Shown piece after piece: positions 14,025 to 15,011 of a DNA stretch of 15,011 nucleotides. The notes under the pieces were generated by a model that worked only from the letters and a program-made list of their open reading frames with translations, ran no database searches and was not told the DNA's origin. How positions within the stretch are numbered: position 1 is the first letter of the stretch; the number at the start of each line of letters is the position of its first letter. The stretch spans positions 1 through 15,011 of the forward strand of contig CACZRK010000097.1 of assembly GCA_902783515.1 (NCBI GenBank), read 5' to 3'. The position numbers were made by a program, and so were the translations under genes. The stretch comes from an uncultured Coriobacteriaceae bacterium (GTDB lineage: Bacteria > Actinomycetota > Coriobacteriia > Coriobacteriales > UMGS124).

Positions 14025-15011
14025 ATGGACATGGCACATCCGCACCTCACCTCCGTCCCGCTCAGCCGTCGCGGCTTCGTGGCCGCCGCCGGGGCGGCCG
14101 TGGCCGTCGCCGGCGCCGCAGGCGTCGCGCACGCCGCCGAGTCGGCCGCCAAGGACGCAGGCGCCGCCTCGTCCGCCAAGGACGACGCGGCCGCCGGCGG
14201 GGAGGCGACCGACGACAGCAAGATGTACGGCGAGGGCGCCCACGTCATCAGCGGCTACGACAACCCGTTCCCGACCAACGACCCGCACATGTTCGCGCCG
14301 TGCGCGGCCGGCGAGGGCGACGTCGCCTTCGTCGCCGACCCGATCCCCGCGAGCGAGATCGTCGCGACGCACCAGGTGGACGTCGTCGTGTGCGGCCTCG
14401 GCCCGGCGGGCGACGCGGCGGCGCTGTCGTGCGCGGAGCACGGCCTGAAGACGGTCGCGGTCGAGAAGCGCGCCATCGCCAACTACTGCTCGGCGACGAT
14501 CGGCGGCACGAACTCGATGATCCACAAGCACTGGGGTGTGACGTTTGACGAGCAGGCGTGGCTTGACGACGCGATGACGAACTGCGGCTACCGCGGCAAC
14601 ATGGACCTGTACAAGCGCTACCTGGAGACGAACGGCGAGGCCGTGGACTGGTACGTCCAGCACTTCATCGACCACGACGGCAAGACGCTCGACGACTTCC
14701 CGCTCACCTTCAACGCGAACGGCGACTTTGCCACCTTCCGCGACCAGTACGACGAGACGAGCCTGTCGCGCTCCTGGAACACGAGCATCAACCTGCCCTA
14801 CACCCCCGCCGAGCTCGCCTCGCTGCTGCCCGAGCTCATCCAGGAGGCCGGCGGCGAGGTCCGCTACGAGTGCCCGGCGTGCCAGCTCGTGACCGACGAG
14901 GGCGGCGCCGTGACCGGCGTGATCGTGAAGAGCGCCGACGGCTACGAGCGCTACGACTGCGCGCGCGGCGTCGTGCTCGCGACCGGCGGCTACGGCTGCA
15001 ACCCGAAGAAG
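14025..15011 (+). CDS. Tat-exported FAD-dependent reductase, fumarate-reductase-like, 3' end cut by window (reductase 2)
   Basis: 329 residues seen, no stop before the window end. A twin-arginine signal (LSRRGFVAA, 13-21) and AHA-AE-like cleavage near 37 predict export. A flexible Ala/Asp linker follows (about 40-65). There is no FMN-binding domain and no CXXCH heme site: after about 50 further residues the FAD_binding_2 domain begins directly with VDVVVCGLGPAGDAAALS (118-135) and EK at 147-148. ATGGYGCN (319-326) is the usual later FAD-contact segment. The substrate-binding and catalytic half lies beyond the window. ATG 14025 is supported by AAGGGGGAAC (14011-14020), identical to the site before reductase 1; a second ATG at 14031 is possible. 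It is divergent from regulator 2, which probably controls it. It likely reduces an organic acceptor outside the membrane; its electron donor must be a separate protein. Confidence 0.83.
   Translation, partial: MDMAHPHLTSVPLSRRGFVAAAGAAVAVAGAAGVAHAAESAAKDAGAASSAKDDAAAGGEATDDSKMYGEGAHVISGYDNPFPTNDPHMFAPCAAGEGDVAFVADPIPASEIVATHQVDVVVCGLGPAGDAAALSCAEHGLKTVAVEKRAIANYCSATIGGTNSMIHKHWGVTFDEQAWLDDAMTNCGYRGNMDLYKRYLETNGEAVDWYVQHFIDHDGKTLDDFPLTFNANGDFATFRDQYDETSLSRSWNTSINLPYTPAELASLLPELIQEAGGEVRYECPACQLVTDEGGAVTGVIVKSADGYERYDCARGVVLATGGYGCNPKK

Overview
The window is about 70% G+C by eye and looks like a chromosomal segment of a Coriobacteriia-type actinobacterium (Eggerthellaceae, Atopobiaceae or a relative). 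The inference rests on two LuxR-type regulators fused to large multi-pass membrane domains, two Tat-exported FAD reductases of the fumarate-reductase-like family beside them, and a HybD-like hydrogenase maturation peptidase. This combination is typical of anaerobic gut Coriobacteriia that respire organic electron acceptors. The genus cannot be fixed from the sequence. I saw no tRNA, rRNA, CRISPR array, transposase or phage gene.

Layout. Positions 1-459 hold the 3' end of a MarR-like regulator. At 582-2286 a probable two-gene operon encodes a [NiFe]-hydrogenase maturation endopeptidase with a long unexplained C-terminal extension and a small membrane protein with a Cys/His cluster. At 2510-5170 lies a large polytopic membrane protein with GT-C glycosyltransferase-like features. 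Then comes a 405-base convergent intergenic region (5171-5575) with three strong hairpins and a short palindromic repeat pair. An ion-transporter-superfamily permease (sodium:proton antiporter or citrate-transporter-like) follows on the minus strand at 5576-6937.

From about 6938 onward the window looks like two respiratory-reductase modules. Module 1 is a membrane-LuxR regulator (7292-8905), divergent from the transporter, followed on the same strand by a Tat-exported reductase with an N-terminal flavinylated FMN domain and an FAD domain (9298-11127). Module 2 is a second membrane-LuxR regulator (minus, about 12049-13740), divergent from a second Tat-exported FAD reductase that lacks the FMN domain (14025 to the window end). 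Between the modules, endonuclease III (nth, minus, 11370-12092) starts inside the 3' end of the second LuxR gene and is probably translated from the same transcript.

How they may work together (inference): each LuxR protein would sense a specific compound at the membrane and control its adjacent reductase. The reductase would work outside the membrane, passing electrons from the anaerobic respiratory chain to an unidentified organic acceptor. Control regions of both LuxR genes share TGCGCGCAGA, followed about three helical turns downstream by a 17-bp inverted repeat of different sequence in each. This is the most interesting non-coding signal I found. The system type (LuxR plus flavin reductase) is known in outline; the substrates and the operator layout here are what remains unexplained.
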